Below, in pieces: positions 26,245 through 35,191 of a stretch of DNA of 64,000 bases (positions are counted from its first letter, which is position 1; each line of letters opens with the position of its first letter). This DNA is from an uncultured Paracoccaceae bacterium (lineage in GTDB: Bacteria > Pseudomonadota > Alphaproteobacteria > Rhodobacterales > Rhodobacteraceae). The position numbers and the translations under genes were made by a program. The notes beneath the pieces were generated by a model. That model saw only the letters and a program-made list of their open reading frames with translations, did no database searches and was not told the origin of the DNA. The DNA lies in assembly GCA_947493255.1 (NCBI GenBank), contig CANLQK010000007.1, positions 186,001 to 250,000 of the forward strand, read 5' to 3'.

Positions 26245-26272
26245 TGGGCGGGCTTTAATAGGAGCTCGCCCA
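26245..26272 (+). promoter_or_regulatory. Hairpin covering the kynU ribosome-binding site
   Basis: TGGGCGGGCT (26245-26254) pairs with AGCTCGCCCA (26263-26272), with one G-U pair and loop TTAATAGG. The Shine-Dalgarno AGGAG and the first base of the start codon lie in the loop and 3' arm, so folding would hinder translation of kynU. It could also act as a partial terminator for the upstream gene. Confidence 0.5.
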
Positions 26273-27462
26273 TGACGACACTGCCCCGCAAAGACCTGTT
26301 CGACCTGCCAGATGGCATGATTTACCTGGATGGAAACTCATTAGGGCCACTCCCCAAATCTGTGCCCGCACGGCTGGACGCGATGTTGCGCGATGAATGG
26401 GGGGGTAATCTAATCAAAGGTTGGAACGCCTGTGCATGGATGGATCAACCCGCGCGGGTGGGAAACCGTGTTGGCGCGTTGATTGGTGCACCGAAGGCAT
26501 CGGTCACTATGGGCGATACATTGTCGGTGAAGGTATATCAGGCGTTGTCGGCGGCGGTGAAGATGCGGCCAGACCGAAAGGTGATTTTGTCAGATAACGG
26601 CAATTTTCCTTCGGACTTATACATGGCGCAGGGTTTGATTGAGCAATTGGGGCAGGGGCATGAATTGCGTCTGGTCGACCCCGAAGACGTTGCAGGTTCG
26701 ATCACAGATGATGTGGCGGCGGTCATGATCACACAGGTCGATTATCGATCTGGACGGATGCACAACATGAATGCGATCACGGCTGCGGCACATGCGGCTG
26801 GCGCTGTTATGATTTGGGACTTGGCCCATTCGGCTGGGGCTGTTCCGGTTGACGTCGTGGGCTGTGGTTGCGAATTTGCGGTTGGCTGTACGTATAAATA
26901 CTTGAACGGCGGGCCAGGCGCGCCAGCATTCATTTATGTTGATCCCGCAATCATTGAAGACATCAAACCGGCGTTATCGGGGTGGTTAGGGCATGATGCG
27001 CCGTTTGCGTTTGATCTGGACTATCGCCCTGGCATGGGAATTGAGCGGATGCGCGTTGGGACGCCGCCTGTGATGCAGTTGACCGCATTAGAGGTAGCGT
27101 TGGACGCCTGGGACGACGTTGCAATGGAAGACCTGCGGGCTGCATCAATGCGGCTGACTGATCTGTTTATTCAACAGGTTGAGGAACGTTGCCCTGAGCT
27201 GACATTGGCATCACCGCGAGATTCGAGCCAGCGGGGGAGCCAAGTGTCGTTTGCCCATGCAGATGGGTACGCGGTAATGCAGGCATTGATAGCCCGCGAT
27301 GTGATTGGTGATTTCCGCGCGCCGAACCTGATCAGGTTCGGGTTTACTCCGCTGTACATCGACGAGACCGACGTAATCGGCGCTGTCGATGTTTTAGCGG
27401 ATATCTTGGACAACCGGCTATGGGACGCGCCCGAATACAAAACCCGATCGCGCGTGACCTAA
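26272..27462 (+). CDS. kynU: Kynureninase
   Basis: 396 residues, the usual length. This PLP enzyme cleaves kynurenine to anthranilate and alanine in tryptophan catabolism. The N-terminal motif is IYLDGNSLGPLPK, and the PLP lysine is in GCTYKYLNGGPGAPAF. Downstream VGTPPVMQL is also conserved in the family. The start is the ATG at 26272, within a hairpin. It follows the DMGDH-like gene by 34 bases and converges on iolG with a three-base gap. No tryptophan dioxygenase is in the window; the formamidase-like gene at 2489 may supply the preceding step. Confidence 0.93.
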   Translation: MTTLPRKDLFDLPDGMIYLDGNSLGPLPKSVPARLDAMLRDEWGGNLIKGWNACAWMDQPARVGNRVGALIGAPKASVTMGDTLSVKVYQALSAAVKMRPDRKVILSDNGNFPSDLYMAQGLIEQLGQGHELRLVDPEDVAGSITDDVAAVMITQVDYRSGRMHNMNAITAAAHAAGAVMIWDLAHSAGAVPVDVVGCGCEFAVGCTYKYLNGGPGAPAFIYVDPAIIEDIKPALSGWLGHDAPFAFDLDYRPGMGIERMRVGTPPVMQLTALEVALDAWDDVAMEDLRAASMRLTDLFIQQVEERCPELTLASPRDSSQRGSQVSFAHADGYAVMQALIARDVIGDFRAPNLIRFGFTPLYIDETDVIGAVDVLADILDNRLWDAPEYKTRSRVT

Positions 27463-27465
27463 GGT

Positions 27466-28458
27466 TTAGGGGGCCAGCGTAACGGGTTGTCCTGTTTCCC
27501 AAGAGAGCGTTGCCGCGTCTGCCATGCGCTGGGCAGCGAGCCCATCATGGATTGTCGGAATTGGCACTGTAGGGTCAGACAAATGGGCGATAAAGCGGTC
27601 CATTTCGATCCGGTAAGCAGCCTCGTACCGTTCAAGGAAGAAATTCATCGTTGGTGCGGTTTGAAAACCATCGGCATTTGCCAATTGGGCTGTGTTTTCC
27701 AGCACATTTGCCGCGCTGAGCATGCCGCCTGAACCGTGAACCTCGATCCGTTGGTCATAGCCATATGTCGCGCGACGTGAGTTGCTGATTGTGCAGACCT
27801 TGCCAGAAGCGGTGTTTAGGGTGACGGCCGCCGTGTCGACATCGCCTGCTTTGCCGATTTCCGGGTCTACAAGGGCAGAGCCTACTGCGAAAATGGTAAC
27901 GGCATCTTCGCCCAAAAGAAAACGGGCCATGTCGAAATCGTGGATCATCATGTCACGGAAAATGCCGCCCGATGATTTGATGTAGTCAATCGGAGGCGGG
28001 GTAGGGTCACGCGACAGGATGGTGACGATTTCGACGTTACCGATTTCACCGCCTGCAATACGTGCTTGGACGTTGGCAAAATTGGGGTCGAAGCGGCGGT
28101 TAAAGGCGGTGAAGAAGGGCACTTTGGCCGCTTCGACGTGGGTGATGAGTGTGCGGATATTGTCAGCTGACATATCCACCGGTTTTTCGCAAAAGATCGC
28201 TTTGCCCGCCGCCGCCGCATTTTTGATTATGTCAAAATGCGTGTCTGTTGGGGTGCCGACAATGATTGCGTCAATGTCATCGCTTGCGATGATGTCATCG
28301 GTGCTGCGCACGTCCGCGCTGCAGGTATCTGCAAGCGCTTTTGCAGCCTCGGGGAAGAAGTCGGACACGGCGACAATTTTTGCATTTTCCAGTGTGCGCA
28401 AGGTTTTGGCGTGAACCTGGCCGATGCGGCCACAGCCGAGAATTCCGATACGGATCAT
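27466..28458 (-). CDS. iolG: Inositol 2-dehydrogenase
   Basis: 330 residues of the Gfo/Idh/MocA family. It oxidises myo-inositol to scyllo-inosose with NAD. Motifs are the N-terminal ILGCGRIGQVHAKT, the EKP motif in IFCEKPVDMS, and the catalytic Asp-xxx-His region in IHDFDMARFLLGE. The start overlaps the stop of the aldolase gene as ATGA, so it is the last gene of the iolD-C-B-J-G transcript. Of the three Gfo/Idh/MocA genes in the locus this one best fits IolG. Confidence 0.92.
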   Translation of the reverse strand: MIRIGILGCGRIGQVHAKTLRTLENAKIVAVSDFFPEAAKALADTCSADVRSTDDIIASDDIDAIIVGTPTDTHFDIIKNAAAAGKAIFCEKPVDMSADNIRTLITHVEAAKVPFFTAFNRRFDPNFANVQARIAGGEIGNVEIVTILSRDPTPPPIDYIKSSGGIFRDMMIHDFDMARFLLGEDAVTIFAVGSALVDPEIGKAGDVDTAAVTLNTASGKVCTISNSRRATYGYDQRIEVHGSGGMLSAANVLENTAQLANADGFQTAPTMNFFLERYEAAYRIEMDRFIAHLSDPTVPIPTIHDGLAAQRMADAATLSWETGQPVTLAP

Positions 28459-29291
28459 TGGTGTGTTCCTTTAAAGGCTTGCAACACGGTGCGGGTGGCG
28501 GCCACCAACGGGTCGTGTGTGTCTTTTAGGATTGTGTTGCGATCAAAGCGGTCTGCGTCGCTATTGACTGCCGAGCGTAACGCTGCCCCGAAGGCCATGC
28601 GCAATTCAGTGCCGATGTTAAATTTGCAGATGTTGGACGTTTGGGCGAGCGAAGTTCGCTGCGCCATAGGTACGCCGGAGCCGCCGTGTATGACGAGCGG
28701 GACGTTTGTGATAGTTTCGATGGCGCGAATGCGGGGTTCGTCCAATCCACCGTCTTTGTCTTGTTGCAGGTGTACGTTGCCTACTGAAATTGCCATTGCG
28801 TCGACGTCTGTCTCGGCTGCGAATTTTGCAGCCTCGGACGGGTCGGTGCCAGCAGATTGTTCGCCATCCGCGTAACCGACGAACCCTATTTCACCTTCAC
28901 AGGAAATGTTCGCTGCATGAGACATTTCGGCGATGCGGGCGGTTTCGTCGATGTTTTGCTGTAGTGGCTTGCGAGAGCCGTCAAACATGAGGGATGTGAA
29001 ACCGCTGTCGAGCGCGATTTTGCAATCCTCAAACGTATAACCATGGTCGAGGTGGGCCACGACTGGGACGGATGCGTTTTCGGCGAGGTAGCGGAACATT
29101 TTGCCTAAGATTGGAAGCGGCGTGTGTTCGCGACAACCGGGGCCAGCCTGTAAGATGACAGGCGTGTTTTCAGCTTCGGCTGCGGCGACATAGGCGCGCA
29201 TGTCTTCCCAGCCAAGTGTGACGAGGCCCGCGACGGCGTGGCCGTTTTTCAACGCAGGTTGAAGGACATCGGCGAGTGTGACCAATGGCAT
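28455..29291 (-). CDS. iolJ: Class II fructose-bisphosphate aldolase family protein, IolJ-like
   Basis: 278 residues of the class II aldolase fold. Zinc and substrate residues are in VVAHLDHGYTFEDC, ISCEGEIGFVGY and IHGGSGVP. Inside an inositol cluster the expected reaction is cleavage of 2-deoxy-5-keto-gluconate 6-phosphate to DHAP and malonate semialdehyde. The ATG at 29291 has AAAGGAAA upstream and starts MPLVTLADVL. It overlaps iolG by four bases and follows iolB by 44 bases. Confidence 0.88.
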   Translation of the reverse strand: MPLVTLADVLQPALKNGHAVAGLVTLGWEDMRAYVAAAEAENTPVILQAGPGCREHTPLPILGKMFRYLAENASVPVVAHLDHGYTFEDCKIALDSGFTSLMFDGSRKPLQQNIDETARIAEMSHAANISCEGEIGFVGYADGEQSAGTDPSEAAKFAAETDVDAMAISVGNVHLQQDKDGGLDEPRIRAIETITNVPLVIHGGSGVPMAQRTSLAQTSNICKFNIGTELRMAFGAALRSAVNSDADRFDRNTILKDTHDPLVAATRTVLQAFKGTHQ

Positions 29292-29335
29292 ATCGTTTCC
29301 TTTACTGCGGCCTAACAATGCCGCTGATTTAGGTG

Positions 29336-30187
29336 TTATTTGAACTTGGCGATCATGTCTTTGATGCCTGGGATCGTTTCGATCTGGTAGGCATGAGTTG
29401 GTTGGAAAAACTGAACCAAGCTGCGTTGGCTGAGGCCGCCGAGGATGGTGAAGTAATACATCTCATAGCCCGGCATCACGACGCAGGGGTGATACCCTGA
29501 TCCCAGCAAAATTGTTGAACGGTCCATCAATTGATAGGCGTCGCCCGGTTTGCCTTCTTCGTGCTGGATGATTTGCACCGCGGAACCATGGTTGGGGCGG
29601 AACCGGAAATTGTAGGTTTCGTCGTGACGGGTTTCGATCAAATTGCCCGCGTCATCCCAACGGTCGGTGTCGTGCTTGTGGGCTGGAAAACCGGACCAAC
29701 CGCCTTGGCCGACTGTGAACAATTCGGACACCAGCAAGCGCCCGACTTTGTCGTGCTGTTTTTGACCCAAGATGTGTTTGATGCTGCGATGGGTTTTCGT
29801 GTCGTCCGACCCATATTGCACGTAGTCGTGTTCGCGGACATCGAACGGATCTAGGACCTTGTCGTACTTTGCGCCTGCAATGAACGTTTCGGTTTCATCG
29901 CTTTCGCATATGATTGTCGCCTTTGCACCGGACGGAATATAGACGCCTTGCGGGTCGCCATCCCATACATCAACACCACGACCGCCGAGCGCAGTGAAGG
30001 TGATGCCTTCGACTTCAACCGTAACCGTTCCTGTCGCGGGGACGATGCAGGTTTCATAGCCGGGAACCTGATAACTAAAAGCCTGACCTTTCGCCAATTT
30101 GACGATGTTGAAATAATTCAGCGGGACCGTGGGGTCATCTGCATCGACGATGGGTTTGTTGTGATTGTCATGGGGCGCGATGTGCAT
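29336..30187 (-). CDS. iolB: 5-deoxy-glucuronate isomerase
   Basis: 283 residues, a bicupin enzyme. It converts 5-deoxy-glucuronate to 2-deoxy-5-keto-gluconate. The diagnostic central segment GWSGFPAHKHDTD carries metal-binding histidines, followed by RHDETYNFRFRP and YHPCVVMPGYEMYYF. It starts with ATG after GAGGACCACCT, nine bases downstream of iolC, in the iol transcript. Confidence 0.94.
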   Translation of the reverse strand: MHIAPHDNHNKPIVDADDPTVPLNYFNIVKLAKGQAFSYQVPGYETCIVPATGTVTVEVEGITFTALGGRGVDVWDGDPQGVYIPSGAKATIICESDETETFIAGAKYDKVLDPFDVREHDYVQYGSDDTKTHRSIKHILGQKQHDKVGRLLVSELFTVGQGGWSGFPAHKHDTDRWDDAGNLIETRHDETYNFRFRPNHGSAVQIIQHEEGKPGDAYQLMDRSTILLGSGYHPCVVMPGYEMYYFTILGGLSQRSLVQFFQPTHAYQIETIPGIKDMIAKFK

Positions 30188-30196
30188 AGGTGGTCC

Positions 30197-31183
30197 TCAC
30201 ATTGTGGGGCCGGCGGTCGGGCCGGGGTGATCAATTAGAAAAGATTTAAGCTCGGTCGTGTCGGGCATGGCGGGCGCGCAGCCTGGTTTGGCGACCACGA
30301 TAGAAGCACAGGCGGACCCGTGCAGGATGGCGGTTTCAAGATCATGATCTTGCGACAAAGCCGCCAAGAAACCCGCCATAAAACTGTCACCCGCGCCGGT
30401 TGGTTTTACAGCCTGCGCAGGGTAGATTCCGGTTGGGATTTCGTCGGTCTGGGTAAAGGTTACTGCGCCGTGCTGTCCCATCTTGTAGACCACGATTTCA
30501 CAGGTTGATTGAGCTAGTTCGCGGGCCTTGGCGCGCCCCTTTTCCATTCCGCCTGCCATAAAGCCAAATTCTTCGTCGTTGCCAACGATCACGTCTGACA
30601 TCGCGGCCGCACGTGAAAGCACGTCGGCAGCGACCTGAGGGCTGGGCCATGAATAGGGGCGGTAATCCACGTCAAAGATGATGGGTAGGCCAGCCTGTTT
30701 CGCCAATTCGAACGCACGGAACGCTGCGGTGCGGCTTGGTTCGGCAGCGAATACAGTGCCAGCGGTGATCAACGCGGTGAATTGACTATAATCGATGTTT
30801 TCAACGTCTTGCAGGGACATTTGAAAATCCGCTGCGTTGTTGCGGTAAATGACCGATTGATGATCCTCAACGCGGGTTTCATAGACGGCCAGCGATGTCC
30901 GTTCTTCACCGCTGATGGTGCGTACATGGCTGCGGCCTACGCCGTAAGCATCCAGCTGGTTCAGGCAATAGCGGCCCACAGCATCATCGGATACGCAGGT
31001 GACTAGATCGGCTGATAGCCCTAGTTTCACAAGCCCCGCAGCGATATTCGCTGACGACCCGCCCATTGCGACAAACATGTCGGTCGCATGTTCTGTCTGG
31101 GCGCGATCGGTTGGAGACAGATCCATCCCGACACGACCCACGACGACGAACTTGCCGCCTTTAATTCCGTTGAGCGCGTTCAT
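30197..31183 (-). CDS. iolC: 5-dehydro-2-deoxygluconokinase
   Basis: 328 residues of the PfkB/ribokinase family. It phosphorylates 2-deoxy-5-keto-gluconate. Visible are FVVVGRVGMDLSP near the start, GGSSANIAAGLVKLG (sugar-binding glycine pair) and the C-terminal catalytic PTGAGDSFMAGFLAAL with the Asp base. The ATG at 31183 overlaps the iolD stop by one base (TGATG), so translation is coupled. It is shorter than fused IolC proteins that carry an aldolase domain; here the aldolase is the separate iolJ. Confidence 0.93.
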   Translation of the reverse strand: MNALNGIKGGKFVVVGRVGMDLSPTDRAQTEHATDMFVAMGGSSANIAAGLVKLGLSADLVTCVSDDAVGRYCLNQLDAYGVGRSHVRTISGEERTSLAVYETRVEDHQSVIYRNNAADFQMSLQDVENIDYSQFTALITAGTVFAAEPSRTAAFRAFELAKQAGLPIIFDVDYRPYSWPSPQVAADVLSRAAAMSDVIVGNDEEFGFMAGGMEKGRAKARELAQSTCEIVVYKMGQHGAVTFTQTDEIPTGIYPAQAVKPTGAGDSFMAGFLAALSQDHDLETAILHGSACASIVVAKPGCAPAMPDTTELKSFLIDHPGPTAGPTM

Positions 31184-33039
31184 CAGAGGCCCCGACGTTG
31201 TTTGGGGCGGGAGGATTCCCAATCTGTGTGAGCATCACGGACTTTGGCGCTTTCAGAAACTTCTGGGGTGCCGACTTCCCACCATGCGTGGCCTTCGGTT
31301 GTCCACCCCTCATAGGCGTCGACGTTCATCACGATCACGGATGTTTTGTCCGCAGCTTTGGCCCGTTTAAAGGCCTCGCCCAATTCGTCAGGGTTCGACA
31401 CGGTTTCAGCGTTGGCGCCCATGGCGCGGGCGTGGGCCTCGAAATCGACATCCACTTGGTTAGTGGCGGTCGGCGTATCTGCGATGAGGTTGTTAAAGCT
31501 TTCATTGCCGGTGTTATTTTGCAGTTTGTTGATGACCGCAAAACCACCGTTATCCAGAACAAGGATGATCATTTTCTTGTTCGTTAGAACTGAAGAATAG
31601 ACATCAGAGTTCATCAATAGGTAAGACCCGTCACCGGTGAACACGATTGTATCGCTGTCAGGTTCGCGTTCAGCCTGTGCGATTCGCGCGCCCCAGCCGC
31701 CTGCAATTTCATAACCCATACAGGAAAATCCAAATTCAACATCGACGGTGCCGATGTCGAGGGTGCGCCAGTTTGCTGTGACTTCGGCTGGCAAACCACC
31801 GGCCGCAGCAACAACGCGATCGCGCGGGTCGCACAGGGCGTTCACGACGCCGATGGCTTGAGCGTAAGAGTTGGGTCGATTCCCGGGTTTCACGTTCTCA
31901 GCGACATAAGTGTCCCATTTGGCGCGTTCGTCTTGGGCGTATTTTGTCCACGTTTTTGGAGATTTGTAGTCGGTTGCAAGCGAAGCCAAGCAAATGGCTG
32001 CGTCGCCGACCACTGTTTGGGATTGGTGTTTGGCGGCGTCGTGGCGACCAACGTTGATTCCGATGATTTTGGCGTCTTTGGCAAAGGCAGACCATGAACC
32101 GGTGGTGAAATCTTGAAGTCGGGTGCCGACAGCCAAGATAACGTCAGCCTTTTCGGCGATCGCGTTGGCGCTGTCGGAACCGGTGACGCCGATGGGACCG
32201 CAATTGAGCGGGTGGTCGTTGAGCATGTTGGCACGCCCAGCAATTGTTTCGACCACAGGGATGCCTGTTTCTTCGGCAAATGAGGTGAGTTCAGCCACGG
32301 CGCCTGAATATTGCACGCCACCACCTGCAATGATCATTGGACGTTCTGCTGTTTGGAGGAGAGCGACCGCATCGATCACTTCTTCCATGTCTGGGGCTTG
32401 GCGACGAATGCGGTGCACGCGTTTTTCAAAGAACGCGACAGGGTAATCGTAGGCCCAACCTTGGATGTCTTGGGGCAGGCCAATGAATGCGGGGCCACAA
32501 TCTGCTGGGTCTAGCATCGTGGCCAGTGCGTTGGGCAACGATTGGATGATCTGTGCGGGGTGCGTGATACGGTCCCAGTACCGGCTTACGGCTTTGAATG
32601 CGTCGTTTACGCCAAAAGTCGGGTCGCCAAAGTGTTCGAGTTGTTGCAACACCGGATCGGGTAGGCGGGTGGCAAAGGTGTCGCCGCACAGCATCAGCAC
32701 AGGTAAACGGTTAGCGTGTGCCAGAGCAGCAGACGTGAGAAGGTTGGCCGTTCCCGGGCCTGCGGATGCGGTGCACAACATGAAGCGTTGGCGCAGCCAT
32801 TGCTTTGCATATGCCGCTGCAGCGAATCCCATGCCTTGTTCATTTTGACCGCGGTACAGCGGTAAGGTGTCTTGAACACCGTAAAGCGCCTCGCCCAGAC
32901 AGGTGACGTTGCCATGGCCGAAAATACCAAAGCCGCCGCCGCAGACGCGCAGTTCTTCTCCATCGATTTCAATGAATTGGTTGTCCAGATATCGAATGAT
33001 GGCTTGCGCGGTGGTCAAGCGAATGGTTGCGTCCTGCAT
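31183..33039 (-). CDS. iolD: 3D-(3,5/4)-trihydroxycyclohexane-1,2-dione hydrolase
   Basis: 618 residues, a thiamine-diphosphate-dependent enzyme that opens the inositol ring. The N-terminal Pyr domain has FGIFGHGNVTCLGEAL with the activating Glu, and the C-terminal PP domain has the GDGSYLLMNSDVYS Mg/ThDP motif followed by KKMIILVLDN. The start is the ATG at 33039 preceded by GGAGGAGAC; the frame is open to 33171 but that extension crosses the operator and has no ribosome site. It is the first gene of the minus-strand iol transcript, about 75 bp from the palindromic operator at 33113. Confidence 0.94.
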   Translation of the reverse strand: MQDATIRLTTAQAIIRYLDNQFIEIDGEELRVCGGGFGIFGHGNVTCLGEALYGVQDTLPLYRGQNEQGMGFAAAAYAKQWLRQRFMLCTASAGPGTANLLTSAALAHANRLPVLMLCGDTFATRLPDPVLQQLEHFGDPTFGVNDAFKAVSRYWDRITHPAQIIQSLPNALATMLDPADCGPAFIGLPQDIQGWAYDYPVAFFEKRVHRIRRQAPDMEEVIDAVALLQTAERPMIIAGGGVQYSGAVAELTSFAEETGIPVVETIAGRANMLNDHPLNCGPIGVTGSDSANAIAEKADVILAVGTRLQDFTTGSWSAFAKDAKIIGINVGRHDAAKHQSQTVVGDAAICLASLATDYKSPKTWTKYAQDERAKWDTYVAENVKPGNRPNSYAQAIGVVNALCDPRDRVVAAAGGLPAEVTANWRTLDIGTVDVEFGFSCMGYEIAGGWGARIAQAEREPDSDTIVFTGDGSYLLMNSDVYSSVLTNKKMIILVLDNGGFAVINKLQNNTGNESFNNLIADTPTATNQVDVDFEAHARAMGANAETVSNPDELGEAFKRAKAADKTSVIVMNVDAYEGWTTEGHAWWEVGTPEVSESAKVRDAHTDWESSRPKQRRGL

Positions 33040-33112
33040 GGGGCGCGTCTCCTCCAAAAATCTCTTTCGTGCAGTTTGCGACTTGCACGTTTCAGACTCA
33101 GACGATAACCAT

Positions 33113-33130
33113 TTTGCAACCGGTTGCAAA
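33113..33130. promoter_or_regulatory. Palindromic LacI-type operator between iolD and the divergent genes
   Basis: TTTGCAACCGGTTGCAAA is a perfect 18-bp palindrome with the central CG typical of LacI-family sites. An extended copy occurs at 37417-37436 next to the LacI gene. From here one repressor can control both the iolD transcript and the divergent dehydrogenase-iolE transcript. Confidence 0.8.
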
Positions 33131-33154
33131 CTGGTTTTCAAAAAAGGACATGCA

Positions 33155-34252
33155 ATGACTGAAATTGGCATCGGAATCTTAGGTGGCGGATATATGGGGA
33201 AAGCCCATTCTGTTGCGATGTCTGCGGTGGGTGCTGTGTTTAATACAGCGCTGCGCCCACGGTTAGAGATGATTTGTGCATCGACCCCCGAATCGGCGGA
33301 GCGATACCGCGCGGCCTTTGGGTTTGCGCGGGCGACGGATGACTGGCGTGTTTTGGTGAATGATCCAAAGGTGGGTGCGATTGTGATTGCGACGCCGCAA
33401 GCGTTTCACCGCGAGATCGCAGAAGCCGCATTTGAGCTGGGGAAACCAGTTTTATGCGAAAAGCCGATGGGAGCAGACATTGAGGATGCCGCGGCAATGG
33501 TTGCCGCGGCCGAAGCGACAGGTGTCGCGAATATGGTTGCCTACAACTACGTCCGTACACCAGCGACAGAATACGCACGTGCGCTGATTGCCGATGGTGT
33601 GATCGGTGAAGTGACGTGGTTTCGAGGCGAACATACAGAAGATTTCTTGGCTGATCCGCAGGCACCTGCCACATGGCGCACGGATGGAATGGCGAATGGC
33701 ACAATGGGGGACTTGGCCCCACATATGATCAATGCGGCTTTGGCGTTGATTGGTCCGATCAAAGAAGTTTCAGCTGAAGTGGAAACGGTACACAAAACGC
33801 GCCCCGGCGGCACGGTCACCAATGATGACCATGCGCAAATGATGTGTCGGTTTGAAAGCGGTGTCATGGGGCATATGTATTTCAGCCGCGTCGCGACAGG
33901 CCGCAAGATGGGCTATGCTTATGAAGTGAGTGGCACCAAGGGTGCAATCCGGTTTGATCAAGAAGATCAGAACGCGATTTGGCTTTATAAAATGGATGGC
34001 CCAGAGGCGGAGCGTGGATTTCGCAAGATCCTTACGGGCCCCGCGCACCCCAATTACGAACCGTTCTGCCAGGGTCCAGGCCACGGCACGGGGTACCAAG
34101 ATCAGATCATCATAGAGGCGCGCGATTTTCTGCATGCCATTCATTCGGGCGAGGCCGTTTGGCCCACGTTCCGCGACGGGCTGGACGTGGCCCGTATCGT
34201 TCACACCGCTCTCCAGTCTGCGCAAACACGTAGCTGGATGGCCGTTCAATAA
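33155..34252 (+). CDS. Gfo/Idh/MocA family oxidoreductase in the inositol locus
   Basis: 365 residues. N-terminal IGILGGGYMGKAHSVAM is the NAD(P) fold, VLCEKPMGA the EKP motif, and GDLAPHMINAALALIG the catalytic Asp-xxx-His helix. It is divergent from iolD and upstream of iolE. The ATG at 33155 has AAGGAC upstream; longer in-frame extensions run through the operator and are not used. Likely substrates are other inositol isomers (scyllo- or D-chiro-inositol) or derived sugars; sequence alone does not decide. Confidence 0.87.
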   Translation: MTEIGIGILGGGYMGKAHSVAMSAVGAVFNTALRPRLEMICASTPESAERYRAAFGFARATDDWRVLVNDPKVGAIVIATPQAFHREIAEAAFELGKPVLCEKPMGADIEDAAAMVAAAEATGVANMVAYNYVRTPATEYARALIADGVIGEVTWFRGEHTEDFLADPQAPATWRTDGMANGTMGDLAPHMINAALALIGPIKEVSAEVETVHKTRPGGTVTNDDHAQMMCRFESGVMGHMYFSRVATGRKMGYAYEVSGTKGAIRFDQEDQNAIWLYKMDGPEAERGFRKILTGPAHPNYEPFCQGPGHGTGYQDQIIIEARDFLHAIHSGEAVWPTFRDGLDVARIVHTALQSAQTRSWMAVQ

Positions 34253-34277
34253 GCACCTGAGATAAAGGTTTAGAAAA

Positions 34278-35165
34278 ATGACAATTCGTATAGGCAATGC
34301 GCCCTGCAGCTGGGGCGTGGAATTTGCAGATGATGACCGTAACCCTGCGTGGCGCGAGGTTTTGCGCCAGTGTCAGGAGGCTGGTTATAAGGGCATTGAG
34401 TTGGGTCCAGTTGGGTTTATGCCCGAAGATCCTGCAGAGCTGTCAGAGGCGTTGAGCGAGTTTGATCAAGAGCTGATTGGCGGCGTTGTGTTTCGCCCGT
34501 ATCACGATCCTGCCGCGGCGGACGATGTGATGGATGGCACGTTACGGACGTGTAAAGCGTTGCAGGCGCATGGCGCGAAACATCTGGTTTTGATCGATTC
34601 AATTTCACCAAGACGCGCGCCTACAGCAGGTCGTGCGGATGAGGCGGAACAAATGGATAAGGCTGAATGGGCGGCCTACCGAGACCGTATTGTTGAAAGC
34701 GCGAAGGTAGGCGTCGACCATGGTTTGACCGTTGGTATTCACGCCCATGCCGGTGGGTTTATGGATTTTGAATCAGAGCTAGACCGGCTGTTGAATGAGG
34801 TCGACGAAAGCCTGCTGAAGATATGTTTCGACACAGGCCACCATTCATACGCGGGGTTTGATCCGGTTGCGTTCATGAAACGCAATGTGGGTCGTATTTC
34901 CTACATGCATTTCAAAGATATTGATCCGAAGGTGAAGGCGTCTGTCGTTGCGAACCGAACCGATTTTTACACCGCCTGTGGGGATGGCATTTTCTGTAAT
35001 CTCGGACAGGGTGATGTGGATTTTTCTGCTGTCCGTCAGGTATTGCTGGACGCAGGATTTGAAGGCTGGTGCACGGTTGAACAAGACTGTGATCCGACAC
35101 TGCCCGGTACGCCGATGGAAGATGCACAAGCGAACCGCGCCTATCTGGAAAGCATTGGTTTTTAA
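34278..35165 (+). CDS. iolE: Myo-inosose-2 dehydratase
   Basis: 295 residues of the xylose-isomerase-like TIM-barrel family. IolE dehydrates scyllo-inosose to the trihydroxycyclohexanedione used by IolD. Visible are the N-terminal IGNAPCSWGVEF, characteristic of IolE, GLTVGIHAHAGGFMDFE, the metal-binding CFDTGHHSYAG and HFKDIDP, and the C-terminal GWCTVEQDCDP. It lies between two Gfo/Idh/MocA genes in one transcript, with spacings of about 25 bases. Confidence 0.93.
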   Translation: MTIRIGNAPCSWGVEFADDDRNPAWREVLRQCQEAGYKGIELGPVGFMPEDPAELSEALSEFDQELIGGVVFRPYHDPAAADDVMDGTLRTCKALQAHGAKHLVLIDSISPRRAPTAGRADEAEQMDKAEWAAYRDRIVESAKVGVDHGLTVGIHAHAGGFMDFESELDRLLNEVDESLLKICFDTGHHSYAGFDPVAFMKRNVGRISYMHFKDIDPKVKASVVANRTDFYTACGDGIFCNLGQGDVDFSAVRQVLLDAGFEGWCTVEQDCDPTLPGTPMEDAQANRAYLESIGF

Positions 35166-35191
35166 GGGTAAACCCCAAAGGGAGACGAGAG

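Noticed and set aside
33040-33171. N-terminal extension of IolD
   Set aside because: It would run through the operator palindrome and has no ribosome site; the ATG at 33039 follows GGAGGAGAC and fits the family length.
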